From the NCBI GenBank assembly GCA_014872875.1, contig WKFI01000019.1:463199-527198 (forward strand): a DNA stretch of 64,000 nt, given 5' to 3'. The position numbers and the translations under genes were made by a program. The notes under the pieces were generated by a model, which saw only the letters and a list, made by a program, of their open reading frames with translations, ran no database searches and had not been told where the DNA came from. The DNA comes from Paracoccaceae bacterium (lineage in GTDB: Bacteria > Pseudomonadota > Alphaproteobacteria > Rhodobacterales > Rhodobacteraceae). This document shows, one piece after another, positions 56,300 to 64,000 of this stretch (within the stretch, counting starts at the first letter, position 1; each line of letters opens with the position of its first letter).

Positions 56300-59032
56300 A
56301 TGGCTCGATTGATACTGCGGCTGTTTCTGTGGCTTTTTGGCCTTGCCTGTCTTTGCGTGGTGATCGGGTGGCTGGTTCTGGCCGCTCCGTTCTTTTCCGA
56401 GTTTCGACGCGACATTGTGGCTGAAGTCCTGACCGAACAAATGGGACAACCGATCCTCGTCCAAGAGGACGTCAGCGTCATTGTCGGACCAATAACCCGG
56501 GTTCGGGCCGGCGGTGTCGTTATTCCCAGCGAAGACATGTCTGACCAAGTATTGGCCCAGCTGGATGTGCTGGAACTGGATGTCGATATGATCGCGGTCC
56601 TTCGGGGACGGATCAATCTGGACAACTTGCTGGTCGGCGGCCTGCAATTGAACCTGCTGACCCAGCCCGACGGAACCACCAGCTGGAGCGCGCGAGAGAA
56701 AATTCATCGCACGCCGGAACCTCAGTCTGAAACCGCCACAACCCCGGAGCCAGAAGCATCCGGCAATGAAAGCGGGATTCTGAGCTTCCTGAGCAACAAG
56801 ACCGTATCATTTGAGCAGGTTGGCCTGACAATCGACAATCAACAAACGGGCTTCAGCTTTGTCTTTGATCTGCAGGAGTTAAAGCTGGATCAAGCCGATG
56901 GCGGCCAGACACCGACCGTCACCGGTGCCGGATCGGTCAATGGCGAAGACTTTGCTATCGACGGGCGATATCCGCGTGGCGGGGACTTCACGACCTTGGC
57001 CACATTTGGCGAGATCCGTTTGACCTATGACGGCACAGTCCTGCCGGATGATCAGGGGGGCGGTTATACGGGCAATCTGACGCTCGATACCGGGGAGCTT
57101 GGCGAGTTCCTTGACTTCATTGGGTTGGAGCGGGTTTTTGAAGGCCGTGGAACACTGTCCGCGATGATCACCAGTCAGACCGAATTGCTGCAGATTGCGG
57201 AGTTCGAAAGCCAGCTGGCGTTGCAAACCGGTCAGGAAATCAACCTGACTGGCGCCTTCGACAACGTTCTGACCAAATCCGGATTGGATCTGTTGTTCAC
57301 CGCACGTTTCCATCCCGAAGGCCGCCCGCCTGCACCTGCCAGGGAATTGAAAGACCTGAAGCTCACCGGTCTGAGAGCCCATGTCACCGGTACGACCGGG
57401 GCCATGGAGTTCGAAGAATTTCTGATGACGACAAATGCATTTGATCAGGGTTTGGATGAGGTGGGACCGGTATCCATCAGCCGTATCCGAAGAACACCCG
57501 ACGGCTTGCTGGCCATGGAAGGGATCAGCCTGCAAGCTGGCCCGCGGGACTTGCCCTACCTCAGAGCCGAGGGGGAAATCCTGAACCTGCTGGAGCTTCA
57601 GGCGTTGAAATTCGACGGCGCGCTGGCGGTTCCGGCAGCCTTTGTTTTGACGGGCCTGTCGGAAGACAAGGCCACGCAGTTCGGAGGAATTGAGGCAGAC
57701 TTCTCGATTGATGACACAAAAGGACATCTGAGCCTGAACAGCCTGAACGCGAAAGCAGTTGATACAGATATCTGGAAATTGGACGCCCAAGTGGAGCTTG
57801 GTGACGTTGCTACACTTGACGATATTGCCATCGACATAACGTTGGGCATTCTGGATGGGGCGGATTTCCTGTCTGCCTTATCGTTGGAAGCCGTCGATAC
57901 CGGGCCACTGGGTTTCAGGTTTTCTGCCATGGGCAAGGGCAAGGATTTCGACACGTCCATGGGTGTGGCAGCAGGTGAAACCCGTCTGAACGCTACACTC
58001 AGTACCGCCGTCACCGAAGGTCGGCCCAATATCAAAGGGCGCCTCCACAGTGAGCGGGTCGACATCGAGGATGTGCGCAAAGCCGTCGCCGCAGCCGTTC
58101 AGTTGGGCAAGATAGGAGATGATCCGGAACTGGAAGACGGCACGCAGCCCTTGGTTCTGCCAAAAGACACGGACACGCAGGACGACGATGTACAACCGTT
58201 GGTCCTGCCCAAGGAAGACCGCAAACCCACTGATCTGGTCGATCTGGAACGACTGTTCCTGGAAACCGATCTGGACGTGAAAGTGGAAATCGAAGAGATC
58301 GTCGGACAGCAGGGCGTTTCGAGCGTTTCCAGCGAACTGACCGCGGTTGAGGGCAAGGCACGGCTTGGTCCTTTGGAAGTTGGATATGGCGGCGGGTATT
58401 TCCGAGTTGCCGCCGCAATGGACCTGATCGAAACACCGCAATTGGTTTCGGTCTCAGGGGCGACCAGCGGCTGGGATTTCGGGCGCATTCTGGATTCAGT
58501 CGGATTGGGCATCGATGCTCATGGGACGCTCAGCGGGAACTTCGACGTCACAGGAAACCGCCAGAACATCCGGACTTTCATCGACACCATGGTTGGATCG
58601 GCCGCCATACGAATGGATCAGGGTGACATTGCCACCAGCCTGCTTGAACTGGCAGGGCTTGGAATTTTTCCCTGGTTGTTCTCGGAAGAGTTTCGGCAAG
58701 GCTATACCGAAATCGTCTGTGTTGTCGCCCCGGTGAATATCAATGCCGGGCGCGTATCTTTTGACTCGATCGTTGCAGAAACCAAAAGCGTCCAACTGGT
58801 TGCCAAAGGGGAAGTCAATTGGAAAGCAGACACAATTGCGCTGCGAGCAGAACCGCGCCGTGTTGGCAAACCCCTGTCCCGCAGTGCCTGGCCCTTTGAC
58901 GTGACCGGCCAGTTGTCGGCCCCCAAATTCAAGTTGGATGTTGGCGGGTCCCGCAGCAGCCGCGGGGACGATGCTGACGCGATGCCAGCCGACCGAAAAC
59001 CATGTGTCCCGGACCTGAATCAACTGCAATAG
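56300..59032 (+). CDS. AsmA-family protein
   Basis: This 910-residue protein has one N-terminal membrane anchor (about 4-30) and a long beta-rich periplasmic domain of the AsmA type: RGRINLDNLLVGGLQLNLLTQPDGTTSW near 100-130 and the C-terminal GNFDVTGNRQNIRTFIDTMVGSAAIRMDQGDIATSLLELAG with WPFDVTGQLSAPKFKLDVGG. AsmA-like proteins influence outer-membrane lipid transport. AAGGAGAGGG lies before the ATG. It ends seven bases before the convergent gene. Confidence 0.9.
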   Translation: MARLILRLFLWLFGLACLCVVIGWLVLAAPFFSEFRRDIVAEVLTEQMGQPILVQEDVSVIVGPITRVRAGGVVIPSEDMSDQVLAQLDVLELDVDMIAVLRGRINLDNLLVGGLQLNLLTQPDGTTSWSAREKIHRTPEPQSETATTPEPEASGNESGILSFLSNKTVSFEQVGLTIDNQQTGFSFVFDLQELKLDQADGGQTPTVTGAGSVNGEDFAIDGRYPRGGDFTTLATFGEIRLTYDGTVLPDDQGGGYTGNLTLDTGELGEFLDFIGLERVFEGRGTLSAMITSQTELLQIAEFESQLALQTGQEINLTGAFDNVLTKSGLDLLFTARFHPEGRPPAPARELKDLKLTGLRAHVTGTTGAMEFEEFLMTTNAFDQGLDEVGPVSISRIRRTPDGLLAMEGISLQAGPRDLPYLRAEGEILNLLELQALKFDGALAVPAAFVLTGLSEDKATQFGGIEADFSIDDTKGHLSLNSLNAKAVDTDIWKLDAQVELGDVATLDDIAIDITLGILDGADFLSALSLEAVDTGPLGFRFSAMGKGKDFDTSMGVAAGETRLNATLSTAVTEGRPNIKGRLHSERVDIEDVRKAVAAAVQLGKIGDDPELEDGTQPLVLPKDTDTQDDDVQPLVLPKEDRKPTDLVDLERLFLETDLDVKVEIEEIVGQQGVSSVSSELTAVEGKARLGPLEVGYGGGYFRVAAAMDLIETPQLVSVSGATSGWDFGRILDSVGLGIDAHGTLSGNFDVTGNRQNIRTFIDTMVGSAAIRMDQGDIATSLLELAGLGIFPWLFSEEFRQGYTEIVCVVAPVNINAGRVSFDSIVAETKSVQLVAKGEVNWKADTIALRAEPRRVGKPLSRSAWPFDVTGQLSAPKFKLDVGGSRSSRGDDADAMPADRKPCVPDLNQLQ

Positions 59033-59039
59033 AAGAGAA

Positions 59040-59537
59040 TCACTCCGACCCGGATTGGGGCTGTTCAGCTTGGCAGGCCAGCACAGCCTCAATGGCTTTT
59101 CCGGTTCCCGACAGGCTGAATTCGATCTCAGTCCCCCCTTCGCCGGATACCTTGACCGAGTTGCGTTTGGCAAACTCGGACACAAATTCCGGATTGTCGA
59201 AGAACGCATACGCCCCGAACAAATCATCCCTGTGACGGCCTACGGCGTCTCCGGCAAATTTGGCATCACCGAAATCAAACTTGATCAGCCCCTCCTGACC
59301 ATCGGCAATCTGACTCCACCCAGCGTTGTAGGCCGCAAAGAACCCACCAGCCTGCTCCGGAACCGTTCCGATCTGCACAAGCGTCCCATCATCGAACTGC
59401 CGCTGGGCAAAACATCCCTGTCCGACCGAGGGATCTACCTCAATAGACCAGGAACCTACCTCCCCCCAAGGCCGGATATCCGAAGCCAACACCGAAACTG
59501 CTGAAAGAACAAGATAAGTTGCCGATCTGAAAACCAT
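59040..59537 (-). CDS. Small secreted protein, function unknown
   Basis: This 165-residue protein has an N-terminal signal peptide (residues 1-18; AVSVLASDIRPW) and a beta-rich body with two Cys (GQGCFAQRQ and VLACQAE) that may form a disulfide. I chose the ATG at 59537 because it gives the signal peptide; the open frame continues upstream without sense. Proteins of this type are common in Rhodobacteraceae but uncharacterised. Confidence 0.75.
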   Translation of the reverse strand: MVFRSATYLVLSAVSVLASDIRPWGEVGSWSIEVDPSVGQGCFAQRQFDDGTLVQIGTVPEQAGGFFAAYNAGWSQIADGQEGLIKFDFGDAKFAGDAVGRHRDDLFGAYAFFDNPEFVSEFAKRNSVKVSGEGGTEIEFSLSGTGKAIEAVLACQAEQPQSGSE

Positions 59538-60043
59538 ATCACCGATCCATTCCACTGGTCCGCAAGTATGCCCCAAAAACAGATGCCAACCAATAGTCCG
59601 AAAGTCCCTGACGGACGGCATCTTGTTGGCACTGCCTGCAGACAGGACCGCCAGAACAAGGCCGAAAGGACAGACCGGCACGGATCCGGACACAAGACAT
59701 CCTGGCAGATACCCTGCTGTGTCGCACATCCAATGCGAGTACGGTTGAGGCGACGAAGTTCACGACGTTCAAATCTCGGCACTGGTTCCTGCACCATAAA
59801 ATCCAGTGGCGAACATCGTAAATTCCACTTCGTCACGGAGATTCCACGGTACTTCAAACTACGTTGAACAGTCACCAAACATCGCCACAACACATTGATT
59901 TTTCAGAACTCACGAATGTGTTATCCCGTCACTCGCTTAGAAAATTGACGTTTTTAGTGTATGTTTAACGGGTGCAAATAACGAGCGCCCTCGGCTTCTG
60001 AATTCACCCGGTCAAAGGGGCGCAATTAAGGGAGACGAGTACC
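59538..60043. other. Gap upstream of the tripeptide-repeat gene
   Basis: About 500 bases without a credible gene. Near the right end, TTGACG at 59945-59950 may be a -35 box, although no convincing -10 follows, and AAGGGAG lies before the ATG at 60044. An imperfect inverted pair CACATT/AATGTG (about 59898-59922) is weak. Confidence 0.45.
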
Positions 60044-63000
60044 ATGACATTTTTGACTTCTATGCTGCAGCGCATCTTGGGCACATTGAAATCCGACGCC
60101 ACTGACAGCGAATTTGAATTTACCCTCCTGACAGACACAGACGCCCGGCTCGTGCTGGGTGGAACACCCGTCCCAGACCTTCCGCAAAACAGTGACGAAG
60201 GTGACGAAGGTGATGAAGCCAATGAAGGCAACGAAGACGACGAAGGAAATGAAGGCAACGAAGGCGACGAAGGCAACGAAGACAACGAAGGCGACGAAAA
60301 CGACGAATTCAACGAAGGCGACGAAGGAAATGAAGGCAACGAAGGCGACGAAGGCGACGAAAACGACGAGGGCAACGAAAACAACGAAGGCGACGAAGGC
60401 AACGAGGGGAATGAAACCGCCAATGAGGGCGATGAAGGCGACGAAGGAAACGAAGGAAATGAAGGTTTCGAAGGCGATGAAGGCGACGAAGGAGACGAAG
60501 GGAACGAAGCCAATGAAGACAACGAAGGCGACGAGGGCGACGAAGGAAATGAAGGCGACGAAGCCAACGAAGACAATGAAGGGGATGAAGGCGACGAGTT
60601 CAACGAAGGCGATGAAGCCGACGAAGACAATGAAGGAAACGAAGGCGACGAAGGAGATGAAGGCGACGAAGGAAACGAGGGCAATGAATTTGGGGATGAA
60701 GGCGACGAAGGAAACGAAAACGACGAAGGAGACGAAGGAAACGAGGGCGACGAAAACAACGAGGACAATGAAGGCAACGAAGGCGACGAAGGCGACGAAG
60801 GTGACGAGGCCAATGAAGGGGATGAAGGCGACGAGGCCAACGAAGGGGATGAAGGCGACGAAAACAATGAAGGCGATGAAGGAAATGAAGGGAATGAATT
60901 CAACGAAGGAAACGAGGACAACGAGGCCAATGAAGGAGACGAAGGAGACGAAGGAAATGAAAGTGACGAAGGAAACGAGGACGACGAAGGAAACGAAAAC
61001 GACGAAGGCAATGAAGGCGATGAAGGAAATGAAGGGAATGAAGACAACGAAGGAAATGAAGGCGACGAAGGCAACGAGAACAACGAAGGCGATGAAGGCG
61101 ACGAGGATAACGAAGGAAATGAAGGCGATGAACCCGGTACGGACGAAGGAAATGAAGGAAACGAAGGCAATGAGGGCGATGAAGGAAACGAAATTGGCGT
61201 GGATGAAGGAAACGAGGGCAATGAAGGAAATGAAGGCAATGAAGGAAACGAAATTGGCGTGGATGAAGGAAACGAGGGCAATGAAGGCAACGAAGGCAAT
61301 GAAGGTGATGAACCTGGTGCCGATGAAGGAAACGAAGGAAACGAAACCACTGGCGGCGTGAACGACGAAGGAAACGAAGGCGACGAAGGAAACGAGGGCG
61401 ACGAAGGAAACGAACCTGGTGCCGATGAAGGCAACGAAGGCAACGAAGGCAACGAAGGCGACGAGGGCGACGAGCCCGGTGCCGACGAAGGAAATGAAGG
61501 AAATGAAGGAAACGAAGGCGATGAAGGCGACGAAATTGGCGTAGATGAAGGAAATGAAGGCAACGAAGGCGATGAAGGGAATGAAGGAAACGAGGGCAAT
61601 GAGAACAATGAGGATGACGAGGGTGACGAAGCCGATGAAGGCGACGAAGGAAATGAAGGAAACGAAGGCGACGAGGATGATGAAGCCAACGAGGGCGACG
61701 AAAATAACGAAGGCAACGAAGGCAACGAGTTCAACGAAGATAATGAAGGAAACGAAGGCGACGAAGGAAATGAAGGCGACGAATTCAATGAAGGCAACGA
61801 GAACAACGAAGGCTTCGAAGGCGATGAGGGGGACGAAAACAACGAAGGAAACGAAGGCAATGAAGGCGATGAAGGAAATGAAGGCGACGAAGCCAACGAA
61901 GGGAATGAAGGTGATGAAGGAAATGAAGGAAATGAGGGGAACGAGTTCAACGAAGATAACGAAGGAAACGAAGGAGATGAAGGAAACGAAGGAGATGAAG
62001 GAAACGAAGGTGATGAAAACGGTGACGAAGGCGATGAGGATAATGAAAACGACGAAGGAGATGAAGGAAATGAGGGCAACGAAGCCAACGAAGGAAATGA
62101 AGGCGACGAGGGAGATGAAGGTAATGAGGGCGACGAAGCCAACGAAGGCAATGAGGGAGATGAGGGAGATGAAGGGAATGAGGGCAACGAAGCCAATGAG
62201 GACAACGAAGGCGACGAATTGGATGAGGGTGATGAGCTGAACGAAGGCAACGAAGGCGACGAAGGCGACGAGAACAACGAAGGCAATGAAGACGACGAAG
62301 ACAACGAAGGCGACGAAGGCGTGGACGAAGTCGACGGCAACGAAAACGACGAAGGTGACGAAAACGACGAAGGCAACGAAAACAACGAAGGCGATGAGGA
62401 CAACGAAGGCCAGGAAGGGGACGAAGGCGACGAGGCAAATGAAGACGATGAAGGCGACGAAGGCGACGAAGGGAATGAAGGCGACGAAGGAAATGAAGGC
62501 GACGAAGGAAATGAAAACGACGAAGGAAATGAAGGAAACGAAGCCAACGAAGACAACGAAGGCGACGAATTTGATGAAGGAAACGAAGGTAATGAAGGCG
62601 ACGAAAACAATGAAGGCGACGAAGGAAATGAAGGAGACGAGGCAAATGAAGGAAACGAAGGCGATGAAGGAGACGAAGGGAATGAGATCATAACGCCCGG
62701 CAACGAGGGCAATGAAAACGACGAAGGCGACGAGGGAGATGAAGGCGACGAAGGCGACGAAGGAAACGAAGGAAACGAAGGAGATGAAGGAGATGAAGGC
62801 GACGAAGCTGATGAAGGCTTCGAAGGTGACGAAGGAAACGAAAACAACGAAGGAAATGAAGGAAACGAAGACAACGAGAACGACGAGTTCGACGAAAACG
62901 ACGAAGGAAATGAAGACAACGAAGGCGATGAAGGCGATGAAGGCGACGAAGGAAACGAAGGCAGCGAAGGCGACGAAGGAGATGAAGGAAACGAATTCAA

Positions 63001-63664
63001 CGAAGGAAATGAGGACAACGAAGACAACGAAGGCGATGAAGGCGACGAATTTGATGAAGGAAACGAAGGTAATGAAGGCGACGAAGGTAATGAAGGCGAT
63101 GAAGCAAATGAAAACAACGAAGGCGACGAAGGCGACGAAGGAAACGAAATCATCACGCCAGGTGACGAGGGTGACGAAAACAATGAAGGAAATGAAGGAA
63201 ATGAAGGCGACGAAAACGACGAGGCCAACGAAGGCGACGAAGGCGACGAAGGAAACGAGGGCGATGAAGGTGACGAAGGAAACGAAGGCAGTGAAGGGAA
63301 TGAAGGAAACGAAGGTGATGAAGGCAATGAAAACAATGAAGGAACGGAAGGCGATGAGGGGGATGAAAACGATGAAGGAAACGAATCCGACGAAGGCGAT
63401 GAAGGAAACGAGAACGATGAAGGGAATGAAGGGAACGAAGCCGACGAAGGCGATGAAGGCGACGAAGGCAATGAACCCGGCTTGCGCTTCGATGACGGAG
63501 GCTGCGGAGGTTACGCCTGCGGCGCTGACGGAGGTACGGAAGGCGACGATGCATGCGGCAGCGATGCCTGTGCAGTGGACGCTGGAGGATCAACAGGATC
63601 GGATAACGATCTGGGCGATATCGGCGCAGACCTTGGTGCCGGCCTTGATGACGGCAGCCTCTGA
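60044..63664 (+). CDS. Giant acidic (D/N)-E-G tripeptide-repeat protein, function unknown
   Basis: This 1206-residue protein has an N-terminal region (residues 1-50), a repeat tract (51-1144) and a C-terminal tail (1145-1206). The tract is tripeptides (D or N)-E-G, with the third position often A, D, N or F; Glu is almost invariant every third residue. Residues 20-45 (FEFTLLTDTDARLVLGGTP) resemble a double-glycine leader; the tail has two CxxxxC pairs (CGGYAC and CGSDAC) in a Gly/Asp-rich setting. No signal peptide or membrane helix is seen. Third-codon variation (GAC/GAT, GAA/GAG, GGC/GGA) is silent in this frame only, so the frame is right despite other open frames. A ribosome site (GGGAG) precedes the ATG. 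I recognise no family; metal binding, surface polymer or secreted polyanion are guesses. Confidence 0.8.
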   Translation: MTFLTSMLQRILGTLKSDATDSEFEFTLLTDTDARLVLGGTPVPDLPQNSDEGDEGDEANEGNEDDEGNEGNEGDEGNEDNEGDENDEFNEGDEGNEGNEGDEGDENDEGNENNEGDEGNEGNETANEGDEGDEGNEGNEGFEGDEGDEGDEGNEANEDNEGDEGDEGNEGDEANEDNEGDEGDEFNEGDEADEDNEGNEGDEGDEGDEGNEGNEFGDEGDEGNENDEGDEGNEGDENNEDNEGNEGDEGDEGDEANEGDEGDEANEGDEGDENNEGDEGNEGNEFNEGNEDNEANEGDEGDEGNESDEGNEDDEGNENDEGNEGDEGNEGNEDNEGNEGDEGNENNEGDEGDEDNEGNEGDEPGTDEGNEGNEGNEGDEGNEIGVDEGNEGNEGNEGNEGNEIGVDEGNEGNEGNEGNEGDEPGADEGNEGNETTGGVNDEGNEGDEGNEGDEGNEPGADEGNEGNEGNEGDEGDEPGADEGNEGNEGNEGDEGDEIGVDEGNEGNEGDEGNEGNEGNENNEDDEGDEADEGDEGNEGNEGDEDDEANEGDENNEGNEGNEFNEDNEGNEGDEGNEGDEFNEGNENNEGFEGDEGDENNEGNEGNEGDEGNEGDEANEGNEGDEGNEGNEGNEFNEDNEGNEGDEGNEGDEGNEGDENGDEGDEDNENDEGDEGNEGNEANEGNEGDEGDEGNEGDEANEGNEGDEGDEGNEGNEANEDNEGDELDEGDELNEGNEGDEGDENNEGNEDDEDNEGDEGVDEVDGNENDEGDENDEGNENNEGDEDNEGQEGDEGDEANEDDEGDEGDEGNEGDEGNEGDEGNENDEGNEGNEANEDNEGDEFDEGNEGNEGDENNEGDEGNEGDEANEGNEGDEGDEGNEIITPGNEGNENDEGDEGDEGDEGDEGNEGNEGDEGDEGDEADEGFEGDEGNENNEGNEGNEDNENDEFDENDEGNEDNEGDEGDEGDEGNEGSEGDEGDEGNEFNEGNEDNEDNEGDEGDEFDEGNEGNEGDEGNEGDEANENNEGDEGDEGNEIITPGDEGDENNEGNEGNEGDENDEANEGDEGDEGNEGDEGDEGNEGSEGNEGNEGDEGNENNEGTEGDEGDENDEGNESDEGDEGNENDEGNEGNEADEGDEGDEGNEPGLRFDDGGCGGYACGADGGTEGDDACGSDACAVDAGGSTGSDNDLGDIGADLGAGLDDGSL
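60194..63475 (+). repeat. Tripeptide-coding repeat tract
   Basis: Approximately 360 nine-base units of the form (G/A)A(C/T)-GA(A/G)-GGN make up residues 51-1144 of the protein above. Irregular insertions occur: residues 364-500 carry eight PGT, IGV, PGA or TTGGVN interruptions, and IITPG occurs at residues 882-886 and 1036-1040. Synonymous diversity between units argues against very recent slippage. Confidence 0.9.
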
Positions 63665-63685
63665 TCGCTGATCCAACTTTGTAAG

Positions 63686-63707
63686 ATGTCGGCCAACCGG
63701 CCGGCAT
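63686..63707 (+). terminator. Hairpin after the repeat gene
   Basis: Nine-bp arms (63686-63694 and 63699-63707, one wobble pair) around a 4-base loop, 22 bases after the stop. No T-run. Confidence 0.4.
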
Positions 63708-63728
63708 CCCTCGAAAACCCAAACGCAA

Positions 63729-63762
63729 ATCGCGCGGCAGCATCTAGGTGCTGCCGCGCGAT
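63729..63762 (+). terminator. Strong perfect hairpin downstream of the repeat gene
   Basis: Perfect 14-bp arms (63729-63742 and 63749-63762) with a 6-base loop. The T-run is poor on both strands, but the stem stability suggests transcription termination between the repeat gene and the tRNA. Confidence 0.6.
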
Positions 63763-63913
63763 GCTTTCGAAGGCACTTTCAACAAACAACAACCGTCGTC
63801 ACATCGTGACCTTATCCGCGCCCTTTAAGCTCTTTACGGAATTTGTCATCAATCGGTCATTTTCTGTTTGACGGCACCCGCGACTCTCCTTATACGCCCG
63901 CCTCACGACACCT

Positions 63914-64000
63914 GCCCAGGTGGCGGAATTGGTAGACGCGCTAGCTTCAGGTGCTAGTGTCCGTATGGACGTGGAGGTTCGAGTCCTCTCCTGGGCACCA
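63914..64000 (+). tRNA. tRNA-Leu (anticodon CAG)
   Basis: Acceptor stem GCCCAGG pairs with CCTGGGC at the 3' end and the encoded CCA reaches base 64000. The anticodon arm CTAGC-TTCAGGT-GCTAG gives anticodon CAG (leucine CTG codons). A long variable arm and the T-arm GGTTCGAGTCC are class II features of tRNA-Leu. It is complete at the window edge. Confidence 0.97.

Noticed and set aside
60004..63471. A 1155-codon minus-strand frame of Ser/Pro/Phe repeats opposite the tripeptide protein
   Set aside because: It is the mirror of the nine-base repeat, whose units contain no stop in most frames. Base changes between units are silent in the D/N-E-G frame but would alter residues here, and there is no ribosome site.
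60194..63475. CRISPR array or tandem noncoding repeat
   Set aside because: Units are nine bases, coding, without spacers, and lie in an open frame with head and tail.
60194..63475. Collagen-like Gly-X-Y protein
   Set aside because: Gly is replaced by Ala, Asp, Asn or Phe in many triplets and Pro is almost absent, while Glu is the nearly invariant residue. A triple helix is unlikely.
60159..63671. Lys/Thr/Met-rich frames on the plus strand inside the repeat
   Set aside because: Shifted readings of the same repeat; the Lys/Thr/Met sequence depends on bases that vary freely as third positions of the true frame.

Overview
The window looks like chromosomal DNA of a marine alphaproteobacterium of the Rhodobacteraceae (Roseobacter group, Ruegeria-like). 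This is inferred from the flagellar gene set and order (flagellin-flaF-flbT, cheL-type rod-binding protein, motE-like gene), the moderately high GC, the frequent GTG/TTG starts, and the glycine-cleavage and amine-catabolism gene content. No database search was possible. Most calls rest on recognised motifs and gene context.

Layout. (1) 1-16974 is a flagellar block: the start of fliK (minus, cut by the left edge); a plus-strand run of rod-binding protein, FlgN-like protein, flagellin, flaF, flbT, a DUF1217 protein, a lytic transglycosylase, flhA-fliR-flhB and a FliJ-like gene; a minus-strand operon flgB-flgC-fliE-fliQ-flgF-flgG-flgA-flgH-fliL-like; and divergent fliI. (2) 17351-29896 is a plus-strand amine or amino-acid catabolic locus: flavoprotein monooxygenase, RidA, DUF1028 protein, aldehyde dehydrogenase, LysR regulator, a trimethylamine/dimethylamine-dehydrogenase-family flavoenzyme, an M20 deacylase and a polyamine-type ABC transporter. 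It ends in a clear intrinsic terminator. (3) 29914-41223 holds a Tag-like gene, a GlxA-type regulator, and a minus-strand glycine-catabolism run lpd-lipA-AGCS symporter-usp-gcvT-gcvH-gcvP, divergent from an XRE-cupin regulator. A GNAT gene follows. (4) 42145-50246 returns to flagellar genes: fliF-fliH-fliN-fliP on minus; fliL, a small membrane protein, a MotE-like gene, motA and a 752-residue periplasmic protein on plus. (5) 50467-53006 is a type II restriction-modification pair (XamI-family endonuclease plus N6-adenine methylase). (6) 53259-59537 has two overlapping MscS-type channels, an AsmA-family protein and a small secreted protein. (7) 60044-63664 encodes a 1206-residue protein that is almost entirely a (D/N)-E-G tripeptide repeat. 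It is followed by hairpins and a tRNA-Leu(CAG) at the right edge.

How the genes work together. The two flagellar blocks together encode much of the export apparatus (FlhA, FlhB, FliP, FliQ, FliR, FliH, FliI), rod, MS-ring, L-ring, flagellin and its regulators, and part of the motor. About 25 kb of metabolism lies between them. Several flagellar intergenic regions carry TTAN-N7-TTAN-like pairs that could be CtrA sites. The glycine block joins uptake, cleavage, lipoylation and the E3 component in one run. The amine locus joins uptake, oxidation and downstream aldehyde handling.

The most unusual object is the tripeptide-repeat protein at 60044-63664. Its N-terminus has a possible double-glycine leader and its C-terminus is cysteine-bearing and Gly/Asp-rich. 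I recognise no known family for it.
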